A program made the translations under genes and the position numbers. DNA of 64,000 bases from Rhyacichthys aspro (Eukaryota; Chordata; Actinopteri; Gobiiformes; Rhyacichthyidae): the NCBI GenBank assembly GCA_036850595.1, contig CM072168.1, positions 10,068,982 to 10,132,981 on the forward strand. The letters run 5' to 3'. The notes beneath the pieces were generated by a model. That model was given only the letters and a program-made list of their open reading frames with translations, had not been told where the DNA came from and ran no database searches. Below, piece after piece: positions 63,859 through 64,000 of the stretch. Each line of letters begins with the position of its first letter. The stretch's first letter is position 1.

Positions 63859-64000
63859 ATTTTAGGAAAGCGCTGCCCTGGCCGACTCCACCGCGGGGGC
63901 TGCTCTGCCACAATACTCATTGACTTTGGGGGAGGTGGACTCCACTCGCTTCTTCCCCTGTAAACGGTCCAATTAGCGCGCCCGCACAGATTAAGCTTCG
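63859..64000 (-). promoter_or_regulatory. nalf1: nalf1 5' UTR / proximal promoter region
   Basis: This stretch upstream of the nalf1 ATG is clearly richer in G+C than the introns and contains several CpG sites. A CCAAT pentamer lies on the plus strand at 63969-63973, an inverted CCAAT box relative to the gene. No TATA box is visible before the window ends, so the transcription start site cannot be placed. Confidence 0.4.

Overview
The window is vertebrate genomic DNA, almost certainly from a teleost fish. It holds one large split gene on the minus strand. Its three coding exons (about 63.9 kb, 9.4 kb and 7.7 kb) match nalf1 (formerly fam155a), the auxiliary subunit of the NALCN sodium-leak channel. 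The teleost assignment rests on the clear but divergent NALF1 protein, a fish-type DIRS retrotransposon, several repeat families typical of fish introns, and compact AT-rich introns.

Layout from right to left, in the direction of nalf1 transcription: a GC-richer 5' flank and exon 1 (63858-63151; signal-anchor segment and start of the cysteine-rich domain); a 53.6-kb intron 1; exon 2 (9503-9332; the conserved cysteine core); a 1.5-kb intron 2; exon 3 (7862-7565; end of the cysteine domain and the C-terminal hydrophobic segment); then about 7.5 kb of 3' UTR and downstream DNA without a recognisable gene. Phases at both splice junctions agree. Exon 3, however, keeps family-like sequence only if the reading frame shifts twice by +1, which points to assembly errors or a real lesion in the C-terminal tail.

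Intron 1 carries a nearly complete DIRS-type tyrosine-recombinase retrotransposon (21251-26468). It has a gag-like ORF, a reverse transcriptase/RNase H ORF followed by a methyltransferase-like tail, a tyrosine recombinase ORF, 195-bp inverted terminal repeats identical to each other, and an internal complementary region that reproduces both ends joined. Intron 1 also holds a decayed Tigger/pogo-like element with a 41-bp minisatellite, two or three MITE-like elements, an L2-like LINE tail, a common fish interspersed repeat, (TA)n and (CA)n microsatellites, and three striking palindromes. No tRNA, rRNA or CRISPR was seen. Most other open frames are short and look like chance.

The strongest second-look items are the two frame changes in nalf1 exon 3, the young DIRS copy and its gag/RT frame arrangement, and the twin palindromes at 46168-46325, both centred on GTGAC.
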